Shown here: one piece after another, positions 53,526-62,377 of the stretch | Numbering within the stretch: the stretch's first letter is position 1 | How the letters are laid out: each line of letters opens with the position of its first letter | Notes under the pieces: generated by a model | What the model saw: only the letters and a program-made list of their open reading frames with translations | The model's database searches: none | What the model was told of the DNA's origin: nothing | Made by a program: the position numbers and the translations under genes | Source: Sporosarcina sp. FSL K6-2383 | Lineage (GTDB): Bacteria > Bacillota > Bacilli > Bacillales_A > Planococcaceae | Reading direction: 5' to 3' | Length of the DNA: 64,000 nt | Assembly: GCF_038618305.1 (NCBI RefSeq) | Contig: NZ_CP152017.1 | Coordinates: forward strand, 2,147,501-2,211,500

Positions 53526-54602
53526 ATGAAAAGACCGGTAGTTTTATTAACAGGGGGCGGCACGGCAGGGCATGTATCCGTGAATCAAGCGCTTATTCCT
53601 GTATTCGAAGAAAAAGGATATGAAATTCATTACATAGGTTCGCATACTGGAATCGAAAAGGAATTGATTGGCAATGGACATCCCGAGGTTATCTATCATG
53701 CTATTCAAAGTGGGAAAGTAAGGCGTTATTTCTCTATGAAAAACTTTTCGGACCCGTTTCGCGTAGGTGCAGGCATTATGCAAGCATTAGCAATTATTCG
53801 AAAAGTAAAGCCGGAAATTATTTTTTCAAAAGGCGGATTCGTTTCAGTACCAGTAGTTCTTGCTGCCAAACTAGCAAAAGTTCCAGTTGTTGTCCATGAA
53901 TCGGACTTGACGCCTGGTCTTGCCAATAAACTGGCGCTACCATTTTCCAATCAAATCTTCACAGTTTTTGAACAAACATTAGACTATGTGCCAGCAGAAA
54001 AATCGACTTGTACTGGAGCAATTATTAGACCGGAATTATTTGAGGGGATACGGGAAGACGGATTGCAGCTCGCTCGTTTATCCGGAAATAAACCAGTTCT
54101 CCTGATTATGGGAGGGAGCCAAGGTTCGGCAGTTATTAATGAGGCCATTCGGAAAGATTTAGTAGCAATCTTACAGCAGTTTGATGTTATTCATCTTTGT
54201 GGAAAAGATAATGTGGATGACAAGTTAGAAAGTATGGCGGGTTACACACAATTTGAATACGTGACAGATGGATTACCGGATCTTTTAGCCGCATCCGACT
54301 TTGCCGTATCAAGAGCAGGATCGAATGCTATCTTTGAATTGTTGGCTTTGCGGAAGCCGATGCTGCTTATTCCACTATCAGCTGTGAAAAGTAGAGGCGA
54401 TCAAATTTTGAATGCCACTCATTTTCAAAAGCTTGGCTATGCGCATGTACTCCAAGAAGAGGAAATTACCAATCGGACTTTATCGACAAAATTCTCGGTT
54501 TTACTAGAGACTGAACAACAATTAATTGAAAAAATGAAGAAGTCTTTGCTACCAAAAACACCCGAAGAGATGGTGGAAATGATTTTGTTGTATCGAAATT
54601 AG
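53526..54602 (+). CDS. murG: UDP-GlcNAc: lipid I N-acetylglucosaminyltransferase
   Basis: Adds GlcNAc to lipid I on the inner membrane face to make lipid II for peptidoglycan. 358 residues in two Rossmann domains: GGGTAGHVSVNQAL (G loop 1) at 10-23, GGFVSVPVVLAAKL (loop 2), MGGSQGSAVINEAI (loop 3, about 195-208) and VSRAGSNAIFELLALRKPMLLIPL for UDP-GlcNAc binding. GAGGTGAAAGG precedes ATG. Here murG lies outside a division/cell-wall cluster, beside odhAB; a second murG copy may exist in the genome. Confidence 0.93.
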   Translation: MKRPVVLLTGGGTAGHVSVNQALIPVFEEKGYEIHYIGSHTGIEKELIGNGHPEVIYHAIQSGKVRRYFSMKNFSDPFRVGAGIMQALAIIRKVKPEIIFSKGGFVSVPVVLAAKLAKVPVVVHESDLTPGLANKLALPFSNQIFTVFEQTLDYVPAEKSTCTGAIIRPELFEGIREDGLQLARLSGNKPVLLIMGGSQGSAVINEAIRKDLVAILQQFDVIHLCGKDNVDDKLESMAGYTQFEYVTDGLPDLLAASDFAVSRAGSNAIFELLALRKPMLLIPLSAVKSRGDQILNATHFQKLGYAHVLQEEEITNRTLSTKFSVLLETEQQLIEKMKKSLLPKTPEEMVEMILLYRN

Positions 54603-54800
54603 TTGAACAGACAAATCTCTATAAAGTCACAAAAATTAATAGGTTGCAAGTAATTTAAAACAGGTGTAATGTAGTCCCGGGCACAAAAGTTTCACAATTG
54701 ACGCTAAACCCTTTCAGTTAAAGAGTTTGCGTGGTAATATTAATAAGGATAAAAAATAAAATCACAATATGCCAGTAGGCAAATGTGGAGGTCATTTTAC

Positions 54801-57611
54801 ATGTCGAACAATGTTGACTACCATCGTTCCCCGTATGCAGTATTTTCGGGTCCAAACCTTGGGTATGTAATGGAAATGTATGAAGTGTTCAAAGTATCAC
54901 CTGAGTCTGTGGACGCTGAACTTGCGGACATGTTCCGACGTTTCGGTGCGCCTATCATTGACGAGGGGAAACAAACTGAAGCCATCGGAGCGGTTGCACC
55001 AGCTGATTTCAGTAAAGTACTATCTGCCTATAAATTGCAGGATGCAATTCGTACATATGGGCATCTCGCGGCAGATATTTATCCGCTTAACGATCGTCCA
55101 AAGGATTCGACACGAATTGAAGCTTCTTATTATGGATTGACGGATAATGACTTGCGGGCAATGCCAGCATCTCTATTCTTTATTACAACTCCGCCAAATG
55201 TAGCACACGGCCTTGATGCCGTTAACTATTTGAAATCATTGTACACCGGAAAAATTGCTTATGAGTTTGATCATGTCATTGATGAAGAAGAAAGAAATTG
55301 GATTCAAGCGAAGATTGAGAGTGGCAATGTATCTACTCAACTATCTGTAGACGACAAAAAAGCTTTGCTCGAAAGATTGACAAAAATTGAAGGCTTCGAG
55401 AAATTCATTCACCGTACATTCGTTGGTGCAAAACGCTTCTCTATCGAAGGATTAGATACTCTCGTTGTCTTCCTAGATGAACTTGTTCGTCGTTCTGAAG
55501 AAGAGAAGATGACAAAAGTATTAATTGGAATGGCTCACCGTGGCCGTTTGAATGTACTCACACATATTTTAAATAAGCCATATGAAATGATGTTCGCACA
55601 ATTTGCAGGTGTTCCAGATGCTCCATTCATGCCAACGGACGGTTCACTTGAAGTGACGCGTGGTTGGTTTGGAGATGTGAAATACCATATGGGTGCACTT
55701 TACAATGGGGAAACAGGTATGCAACGTTATCTTGCCTATAACCCATCCCACTTGGAAGTTGTCAATCCAATTATTACGGGTCAAACGAGAGCCGCGCAGG
55801 AAAATACAGCTCAAACGGGGATTCCAAAGCAAAATACGGAAACTGCTTATGCCGTACTCATTCATGGAGATGCAGCATTCCCAGGACAAGGAATAGTTCC
55901 TGAAACATTTAACTATAGCCGTGTACGCGGATTTAAAACAGGTGGATCCATTCATGTCATTGCCAACAATATGATTGGCTTTACGACAGAATATTATGAT
56001 TCAAGGTCTACATACTATTCTTCAGACGCAGCAAAGGGCTATGAAGTACCGATTTTACACGTCAATGCAGACAGTCCGGAATCAGTCATTGCAACAGCGG
56101 CATTTGCATTTGAATACCGTCAAAAGTTTGGCAAAGATATATTAATAGACCTTCTCGGCTATCGCCGTTATGGGCATAATGAAATGGATGAGCCACTCGT
56201 TACTAATCCTGTCACGTACCATTCTGTTCATGAGCATCCAACGGTTCGTTCTTTATACGGAGCAGAGCTTGTAGAGGCTAACGTACTAACAGAAGAAGAT
56301 GTGATAGCACTAGATGCTAAAGTAATCGCAACGATGCAAACAGCATATGACAAAGTGAAAGAGCCGTCTGCTCAAACAGAAGCGTTGTCAAATGCGACAC
56401 CAGAAGAAGTGCTGGCCGGTTATCCAAGAGATTTAGAAACTGGTGCAGACGAATCTAGGCTTCGTCGTATTAACGAAGAGCTTTTGGCATATCCAGAAGG
56501 CTTCAATGTGTTCGGTAAATTGACACGCATCTTAAAACGCCGTGAAGACCCGTTCAATGGCAAAGGGAAAATTGATTGGGCACATGCCGAAACACTGGCT
56601 TTTGGTGCTATTCTCCAAGATGGAAACCCGATTCGTATGACTGGTCAGGATGTCCAACGTGGAACATTTGCCCATCGCCATCTTGTTCTTCATGATGAAA
56701 AAACTGGTGAAGAGCTTGTTCCTTTGCATCATATTAGCGGTGCTAATGCATCGTTTGTCGCTTACAATAGTCCATTAACAGAAGCTGCAATTGTTGGTTA
56801 TGAATTTGGTTATAACTTAGAGGATCCAAAAACATTGTCGGTTTGGGAGGCACAATTCGGTGATTTTGCCAACATGGCACAAGTGATGTTCGACCAATTC
56901 GTTTCGTCTAGTTATTCGAAATGGGGTCAACAGTCTGGACTCGTATTGCTATTGCCGCATGCATCAGAAGGGCAAGGTCCTGAGCACTCAAGTGCAAGAC
57001 TCGAACGCTTCTTACAGCTTTGTGCGGAAAATAACTGGACTGTTGCAAACCTTTCAAGTGCTGCGAACTATTACCATATTCTTCGCAGACAAGCTAAAAT
57101 GCTTGGCGAAAAATCTATGCGTCCACTCGTTATTGTGTCGCCTAAATCTTTACTCCGCCATCCACTTGTTGGTGCGGATGTGAGCGATTTAACTGCTGGC
57201 CATTTCCAAACTGTTCTTGAACAGCCTGGAACAGGCAAGAAGGCGACGAAGGTTGAGAAGATTTTATTCGCAAGTGGGAAAGTAGCGATTGATCTTGCTG
57301 AACGTATTAAGGATGGAAAAGGCTTTGATCACTTGCATATCGTTCGTGTGGAACAGCTTTACCCGTTCCCATCCGATAAAATTGCGGACATCATTTCCCG
57401 TTATCCGAATGCAAAAGAATTAGTTTGGGTACAAGAAGAGCCGAAAAATATGGGATCTTGGAAATTTGCATTTTCTTATATTAAGGACCTTGCTGGCGAT
57501 AAAGATATTTCTTACGTCGGGCGCGTTCATCGTGCTAGTCCATCAGAAGGTGACGGAGAATCTTATAAAATTGAACAAGCACGTATTCTTGATGAAGCAT
57601 TGAAAAAGTAA
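54801..57611 (+). CDS. odhA: 2-oxoglutarate dehydrogenase E1 component
   Basis: Thiamine-diphosphate decarboxylase of the TCA cycle, 936 residues. Active-site segments: MAHRGRLNVLTHI, YNPSHLEVVNPI, GDAAFPGQGIVPETFN (ThDP/Mg site), YRRYGHNEMDEP and the C-terminal LVWVQEEPKNMGSWKF. Start ATG at 54801 with TGGAGGT upstream; ATG at 54783 in the same frame has no site. The gene encoding E2 follows after 71 bases; E3 is not in the window and is probably shared with another complex. No E. coli-type sdh-suc cluster. Confidence 0.96.
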   Translation: MSNNVDYHRSPYAVFSGPNLGYVMEMYEVFKVSPESVDAELADMFRRFGAPIIDEGKQTEAIGAVAPADFSKVLSAYKLQDAIRTYGHLAADIYPLNDRPKDSTRIEASYYGLTDNDLRAMPASLFFITTPPNVAHGLDAVNYLKSLYTGKIAYEFDHVIDEEERNWIQAKIESGNVSTQLSVDDKKALLERLTKIEGFEKFIHRTFVGAKRFSIEGLDTLVVFLDELVRRSEEEKMTKVLIGMAHRGRLNVLTHILNKPYEMMFAQFAGVPDAPFMPTDGSLEVTRGWFGDVKYHMGALYNGETGMQRYLAYNPSHLEVVNPIITGQTRAAQENTAQTGIPKQNTETAYAVLIHGDAAFPGQGIVPETFNYSRVRGFKTGGSIHVIANNMIGFTTEYYDSRSTYYSSDAAKGYEVPILHVNADSPESVIATAAFAFEYRQKFGKDILIDLLGYRRYGHNEMDEPLVTNPVTYHSVHEHPTVRSLYGAELVEANVLTEEDVIALDAKVIATMQTAYDKVKEPSAQTEALSNATPEEVLAGYPRDLETGADESRLRRINEELLAYPEGFNVFGKLTRILKRREDPFNGKGKIDWAHAETLAFGAILQDGNPIRMTGQDVQRGTFAHRHLVLHDEKTGEELVPLHHISGANASFVAYNSPLTEAAIVGYEFGYNLEDPKTLSVWEAQFGDFANMAQVMFDQFVSSSYSKWGQQSGLVLLLPHASEGQGPEHSSARLERFLQLCAENNWTVANLSSAANYYHILRRQAKMLGEKSMRPLVIVSPKSLLRHPLVGADVSDLTAGHFQTVLEQPGTGKKATKVEKILFASGKVAIDLAERIKDGKGFDHLHIVRVEQLYPFPSDKIADIISRYPNAKELVWVQEEPKNMGSWKFAFSYIKDLAGDKDISYVGRVHRASPSEGDGESYKIEQARILDEALKK

Positions 57612-57682
57612 TTATATGAAATAGATAATTAGAAAAAAACAGCTTTACGCCTTTTTAAGGTAGATTAGAGGAGGAATTTATT

Positions 57683-58903
57683 GTGGCAGAGATAATAGTA
57701 CCAGAACTGGCAGAATCGATTACAGAAGGAAGCATTGCACAATGGTTGAAAAAACCAGGTGACACTGTTGAAAAAGGTGAATTCATCGTTGAACTTGAAA
57801 CAGACAAAGTAAACGTTGAAGTGATTTCAGAAGAGGCCGGTGTCGTTCAAGAACTTCTTGCAGCAGAAGGCGATACAGTTCAAGTTGGTCAAGTTATCGC
57901 AATTGTTGGCGCAGGATCTGGCGCACCAGCAGCAACACCTGTAGCAACACCTGTTGAAGCGCCAGTAACACCAGCAGCACCAGTTGCAGCTGTGGCAGTT
58001 GAAGAAGATGCAACTGCATCTGACCGCACAATCGCAAGCCCGGCAGCTCGTAAAATGGCACGCGAAAAAGGAATCGACCTTGCAGCTGTTTCACCAGTAG
58101 ATCCAATGGGACGGGTTCGTGTACAGGATGTAGAAGCACACGGTACTGCTCCAAAAGCACAGCCTGTGGCAGCTCCAGCACCGTCTGTTGCAACTCAAGA
58201 CGATGGTCGTGTTACACGCGAAAAAATGACTCGCCGTCGCCAAACAATTGCTAAACGTCTATTGGAAGTTAAACAATCGACAGCAATGCTAACAACGTTT
58301 AACGAAATCGACATGACAAATGTGATGGCACTTCGTTCACGTAAGAAGGACCAATTCTTCGAACAAAACGATGTTCGTCTTGGATTTATGTCATTCTTTA
58401 CAAAAGCAGTTGTTGCAGCACTTAAGAAATATCCATACGTCAACGCGGAAATCGATGGCGACGAAATCATTTTGAAAAACTTCTTTGACATCGGTGTAGC
58501 AATCTCAACAGATGGCGGACTTGTCGTGCCAAACGTGGTAGACGCAGACCGTAAAAACTTCGCTGAAATCGAAGGAACAATTGTCGAACTTGCGAAAAAA
58601 GCACGCGATAACAAATTGACAATGGCAGACATGACAGGCGGTTCATTCACAATTACAAACGGTGGTGTATTCGGTTCATTGATGTCAACGCCAATTATGA
58701 ATGGTGCGCAAGTCGGAATCCTTGGCATGCACACAATCCAAAGACGTCCAGTAGCAATCGGAGATAATATCGAAATCCGTCCAATGATGTATGTGGCACT
58801 TTCTTATGACCACCGCGTCATCGATGGGAAAGATTCTGTTGGCTTCTTAAAAATGGTTAAAGAATTAATCGAAAATCCTGAAGATCTTCTTCTTGGTTCT
58901 TAA
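57683..58903 (+). CDS. odhB: Dihydrolipoamide succinyltransferase (E2 of 2-oxoglutarate dehydrogenase)
   Basis: Core of the odh complex, 406 residues. Lipoyl domain 1-77 with Lys42 in ETDKVNVEV; an Ala/Pro/Val-rich linker; E1/E3-binding domain at about 114-150 ([15 protein letters not shown]); and the acyltransferase domain with [15 protein letters not shown], where His and Asp are catalytic. The start is GTG with AGAGGAGGAA upstream. Downstream of odhA by 71 bases and ended by a terminator. The linker is shorter than in many E2 proteins but intact. Confidence 0.97.
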   Translation: MAEIIVPELAESITEGSIAQWLKKPGDTVEKGEFIVELETDKVNVEVISEEAGVVQELLAAEGDTVQVGQVIAIVGAGSGAPAATPVATPVEAPVTPAAPVAAVAVEEDATASDRTIASPAARKMAREKGIDLAAVSPVDPMGRVRVQDVEAHGTAPKAQPVAAPAPSVATQDDGRVTREKMTRRRQTIAKRLLEVKQSTAMLTTFNEIDMTNVMALRSRKKDQFFEQNDVRLGFMSFFTKAVVAALKKYPYVNAEIDGDEIILKNFFDIGVAISTDGGLVVPNVVDADRKNFAEIEGTIVELAKKARDNKLTMADMTGGSFTITNGGVFGSLMSTPIMNGAQVGILGMHTIQRRPVAIGDNIEIRPMMYVALSYDHRVIDGKDSVGFLKMVKELIENPEDLLLGS

Positions 58904-58935
58904 TAACTTTTAGGCATATAGTAGGCCTTAATCTA

Positions 58936-58967
58936 ATCGGCCCGCTTTCGTTGCGGGTCGTTTTTTT
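58936..58967 (+). terminator. odhAB terminator
   Basis: The stem GGCCCGC / GCGGGTC with a 7-base loop and TTTTTTT follows the odhB stop by 35 bases. Confidence 0.9.
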
Positions 58968-59000
58968 CTTATTTATTTTAACTGAAAGGCGTGATGAACA

Positions 59001-59198
59001 ATGACATTCAAAGATTGGACAACTGCTCCGGCAATTCGAACAGTCGTCTGCAAACATGCAGATGCTGCAAAATATGTCGTGAATAATGTATTAACTCCAG
59101 GTAAAGAATACGAAGTGAAAAACGAAACAGAAGAATTTATTTTCGTTTTGGATAACACAGGCAAAGTCGGCGGCTATTACAAAACTTATTTTGAATAA
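59001..59198 (+). CDS. DUF6501-like small protein
   Basis: A 65-residue soluble protein. The conserved part reads CKHADAAKYVVNNVLTPGKEY, NETEEFIFVLDNTGKVGGYY and a terminal KTYFE, a pattern I recall from short Bacillus proteins (DUF6501) encoded beside odhB. Likely a small beta-barrel-like fold. Function unknown. ATG follows AACTGAAAGGCG, and a terminator lies 3 bases after the stop, so it is its own unit. Confidence 0.75.
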   Translation: MTFKDWTTAPAIRTVVCKHADAAKYVVNNVLTPGKEYEVKNETEEFIFVLDNTGKVGGYYKTYFE

Positions 59199-59201
59199 AC
59201 C

Positions 59202-59233
59202 GAAAAGCCCGATACAACTGTATCGGGCTTTTC
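59202..59233 (+). terminator. Terminator after the DUF6501-like gene
   Basis: The perfect 15-bp stem GAAAAGCCCGATACA / TGTATCGGGCTTTTC has a two-base loop; the 3' arm supplies the T-rich end. Confidence 0.85.
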
Positions 59234-59253
59234 ATAAGGAGGAAATTTTTTAG

Positions 59254-60117
59254 ATGAATGCATTAATAGAAAAAGAACATGCACGTCGATCAGAGGAAAA
59301 TCATGAGTCAGCTGCGCAGCTGTTAATCCAACAAGGTGGCTATGTCTCGCCTGACGCTCATCTGTGGGAGGATGTACTTGTTGCACTTTCCTTGAAAAAA
59401 CCTGTGTTATTAAAAGGACCTTCAGGTTCTGGAAAGACAAAACTAGCACAAACCATCTCGCATTATTTTCAGCAACCGATGCAAAGCGTCAACTGTTCTG
59501 TCGATCTCGATGCCGAATCATTGCTTGGTTTCAAAACAATCATTAGCAAAGACGGGGAGACTGTTATCGAATTCGTTGAAGGTCCTGTTGTCCAAGCAAT
59601 GAAAAAAGGGCATATTTTATATATTGATGAAATTAATATGGCAAGACCAGAAACATTGCCGATTCTTCACAGCGTGCTTGACCATCGCCGGATGTTAACG
59701 AATCCATTTACAGGTGAAGTCATTTACGCACATGAAAACTTTACTGTTATCTCAGCGATTAATGAAGGATATGTGGGAACATCCCCAATGAATGAAGCAT
59801 TGAAAAACCGTTTTGTGTCGTTCACAGTTCCTTATTTGACAGGAGAACAATTGAAAACGGTCATGATAGATACTTATCCAACCGCCCCACAACAACTTGT
59901 TGAGACATTTTTTCAGATTGGCAATGATTTAAAAAAACAAGTGATGAACGGGTTGTTATCTGATGAAGCCGCATCTGTTCGAAGTCTACTTGATGCAATG
60001 GGGCTCGCCGAACATATCCCTGTGAAACGTGCAGTTCTGTATGCCATTGCGGAAAAGCTAGATGATAAAATTGAACGAAGGCTGGTTATGGAATTAGTGG
60101 ATACTTGGGTGAAATGA
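59254..60117 (+). CDS. yojN: MoxR-family AAA+ ATPase (YojN)
   Basis: A 287-residue AAA+ ATPase of the NorQ/CbbQ type. Walker A GPSGSGKTKL is at about 51-60, Walker B ILYIDEINMARPE at 126-138, and sensor 1 TVISAINEGYVG at 166-177. It presumably remodels a target together with the VWA protein YojO, encoded 10 bases later, as NorQ-NorD and CbbQ-CbbO do. AAGGAGGAAA precedes ATG at 59254. The target complex is unknown. Location after odhAB is shared with B. subtilis. Confidence 0.93.
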   Translation: MNALIEKEHARRSEENHESAAQLLIQQGGYVSPDAHLWEDVLVALSLKKPVLLKGPSGSGKTKLAQTISHYFQQPMQSVNCSVDLDAESLLGFKTIISKDGETVIEFVEGPVVQAMKKGHILYIDEINMARPETLPILHSVLDHRRMLTNPFTGEVIYAHENFTVISAINEGYVGTSPMNEALKNRFVSFTVPYLTGEQLKTVMIDTYPTAPQQLVETFFQIGNDLKKQVMNGLLSDEAASVRSLLDAMGLAEHIPVKRAVLYAIAEKLDDKIERRLVMELVDTWVK

Positions 60118-60127
60118 GGCGATTGCG

Positions 60128-62029
60128 ATGGTGAAGATGAATCGAACCATTCAATTTAATGATGAAACGGTTGATGCCAAGACGCTTTTACTGTACGAGC
60201 GATTGGGAAGAGCGCTTGCAGATGCACCCTTTCTTGAGTTAACTGAACGGAAATTACTTGAATTTCGTCCGCAGGAAGGCATTATTTCGATGAGTGTTTT
60301 TTGGCGCCATCGAACGGAAGAAGTGATTCATGCAGGCAGGCTTTCTGATATTTATTTATTGACAGTGGGGTATTGGAAACGGTTCGATGTTCGCACTTGG
60401 CTTACATTTTCAGATCAATATTGCTCGCACCCACTCAGGAAATTTGCGATGGAGCTTTTATTGTTGCTGGAGGAATTTCGACTCATTGATGCGATTACGA
60501 AAGAGAGACCAGGAACAGCAACTTCATTTGATATTAGAAGGGAAGCCTATGTGAGTTTCCATCATAATATGCTGTCTTCAAATTTACAAAAAAGCTTTTT
60601 TGCTGACGCGATGATGAATCAGTTATTTGTTTCGCTTCACGAAGGAATGTTTGCCAATACATCTATTGACTGGGGAGTCATTGATATTGGGCTTATCCAA
60701 TCTGTTTTACAGCATACTTACGATGTGAAAAATACGCAAGAAAATACGTTTATTGCCAGCAGGATTGTTGGGATTATCGAAAGATCCATCGACAAAGACC
60801 TTATCCATCAGTATTACTCGGCAGGGGATTCCATTACCGAAGAAAATACAGTATTTCATTATCATAAAGGAATGGCTGATGCTGAAAAAGGGGAAGAAGG
60901 TCCAAAAGAAACAATTGAAGAAGTATTTCGCTCATGGCATCGGGAAAATGAAAGTGAATCAGGTGTCCATCTTGAATACGAACTTGAGCATGGTCGTTCG
61001 GGTAAGAGTGATGCAAACGATGCAACACCTGGCAATGAAGATGCCGACATAGAAGAAACAGGCTCAGGTGATTCGGAAGGCAATGACAACGAGCGATGGA
61101 CAGATGAGGAAAGTGATAAAACTGACAAGCGGGAGAATAAGCTAAAGGCAGGTAAGATGTTTGGTAAAGAGCATCTTAACGTAGTCTATGAAGAGTTGCG
61201 CATAGAAGTAGATAATGAGCATGAAAACCGTCATAAACTGCTGATTTGGCGAGAAGAACAGAAACCGTATGTTCGTTCGTTTGTGGAGGAAATGAAGAAA
61301 CGAATCGATTTGAAAGAGGATTCTAAACGGGAGCGGCTTATGAAAGGACGTCTCTCGACGAAATTGACAACGATGGTGGTGGATGAACGTCCTAAACCCT
61401 TTTATCGAAAAAATGCTCCTTCTATCAACTTAGATGCAGTGTTTGGACTACTCGTCGATGGCTCTGCATCCATGCTCGATAAATTGGATGAAACGAAGCA
61501 GGCTGTATTGTTATTCCATGATGTACTTCGCCAACTCAGCGTGAGTCATGAAATTTCATCATACTACGAGGATGCCTACCATGCCTCAAAAGAAATCCAG
61601 CCCAATGTCTTCGGCCTCATGCATACATTTGCAGATCGTGACAAAGATAATGGCATGTCCATCTTATCCTTCGATGCGAATGAAGATAATCGTGATGGCT
61701 TTGCTATTCGCTGGATGGCTGACCAGTTAGACACCAGACAGGAAAAGCATAAATTTTTACTCGTTTTCTCAGACGGAGAACCTTCCGCTTTTGGCTATGA
61801 TCGAAATGGAATTCTTGATACAGCAGAAGCTGTGATGGAAACGGAGAAAAAAGGTATTTCTGTTATTCATTTGTTTTTATCGACAGAAGAACCAACAGGG
61901 GATCAGAAAGCCTTATTTGCCATGATGTTTGGCAATAAAACAGCATCATCTAATTCAGTAGAAGGCTTTGCTGATCAGACACTACGTATACTGAGAAAGT
62001 TACTGGCAATCGTCATTCGAAACACGTAA
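60128..62029 (+). CDS. yojO: VWA-domain NorD/CbbO-like protein (YojO)
   Basis: A 633-residue partner of YojN. The N-terminal helical part (about 1-270) resembles NorD; a strongly acidic linker at about 275-340 (repeated Glu/Asp/Gly, EDADIEETGSGDSEGNDNE) follows; the VWA domain (about 435-625) has the metal site DGSAS in GLLVDGSASMLDK, plus VFSDGEPSAFGYD. NorD/CbbO members act as substrate adaptors for a MoxR ATPase. GAGGCG precedes ATG. It is co-transcribed with yojN and ends just before a large structured gap. Confidence 0.92.
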   Translation: MVKMNRTIQFNDETVDAKTLLLYERLGRALADAPFLELTERKLLEFRPQEGIISMSVFWRHRTEEVIHAGRLSDIYLLTVGYWKRFDVRTWLTFSDQYCSHPLRKFAMELLLLLEEFRLIDAITKERPGTATSFDIRREAYVSFHHNMLSSNLQKSFFADAMMNQLFVSLHEGMFANTSIDWGVIDIGLIQSVLQHTYDVKNTQENTFIASRIVGIIERSIDKDLIHQYYSAGDSITEENTVFHYHKGMADAEKGEEGPKETIEEVFRSWHRENESESGVHLEYELEHGRSGKSDANDATPGNEDADIEETGSGDSEGNDNERWTDEESDKTDKRENKLKAGKMFGKEHLNVVYEELRIEVDNEHENRHKLLIWREEQKPYVRSFVEEMKKRIDLKEDSKRERLMKGRLSTKLTTMVVDERPKPFYRKNAPSINLDAVFGLLVDGSASMLDKLDETKQAVLLFHDVLRQLSVSHEISSYYEDAYHASKEIQPNVFGLMHTFADRDKDNGMSILSFDANEDNRDGFAIRWMADQLDTRQEKHKFLLVFSDGEPSAFGYDRNGILDTAEAVMETEKKGISVIHLFLSTEEPTGDQKALFAMMFGNKTASSNSVEGFADQTLRILRKLLAIVIRNT

Positions 62030-62047
62030 TGATGTGCTAAACAAATC

Positions 62048-62133
62048 AATCACGCCTCGGCGTGATTGCGTCCGGATTTTGAATTGAGCTTGCTCAATTC
62101 ACTCCTTTCAAAATCCGTGACATCCGCCGGAGG
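62048..62133. repeat. Structured 86-bp intergenic repeat, copy B
   Basis: Same length and stem order as the copy at 4769-4854. Stem 1 is AATCACGC/GCGTGATT, stem 2 AATTGAGC/GCTCAATT and stem 3 CGGATTTT/AAAATCCG. The 3' end GACATCCGCCGGAGG is identical. It starts 18 bases after the yojO stop, and the converging gene is telA, so it too sits between convergent genes. Confidence 0.8.
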
Positions 62134-62135
62134 AT

Positions 62136-62327
62136 TTGGGCCAACAGGATGTTGGTCACTCAGACGTTGCCGCAGGATGCGGAGAACATAGTCTGAGTTC
62201 CCCTATTCAGCCGTGGTTTGGCCCCCCCACCGAATTACAAATCTAGTTCGCATTCATCTCGCCACTTATAGAAGTGGGAGACTTCTGTAACTGACGCTTC
62301 GCTTTCAGTACAACTGCATTTACTGAA
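62136..62327. other. Multi-hairpin block attached to repeat copy B
   Basis: Several stems are visible: TTGGGCC (62136-62142) with GGCCC near 62220; CCAACA-GGA-TGTTGG (62141-62155); ACTCAGAC/GTCTGAGT (62158-62165 with 62191-62198) enclosing GCCGCA-GGA-TGCGG; CCACTT-ATAG-AAGTGG (62262-62277); and TTCAGTA/TACTGAA (62304-62310 with 62321-62327). The last resembles the stem that follows copy A, so about 170 bases look inserted. No ORF. It may be an RNA element or a mobile-element remnant. Confidence 0.6.
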
Positions 62328-62334
62328 TGAAGTT

Positions 62335-62377
62335 AAAAATCCAAAACCGCCTTATGAAGGGCGGTTTTGGATTTTTT
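62335..62377. terminator. Bidirectional terminator at the end of telA
   Basis: AAAAATCCAAAACCGCC pairs with GGCGGTTTTGGATTTTT around a 7-base loop that holds the telA stop. T-runs lie on both strands. Confidence 0.9.

Noticed and set aside
58195..58734. 179-codon minus-strand ORF
   Set aside because: Fully antisense to the odhB acyltransferase domain and without a ribosome-binding site.
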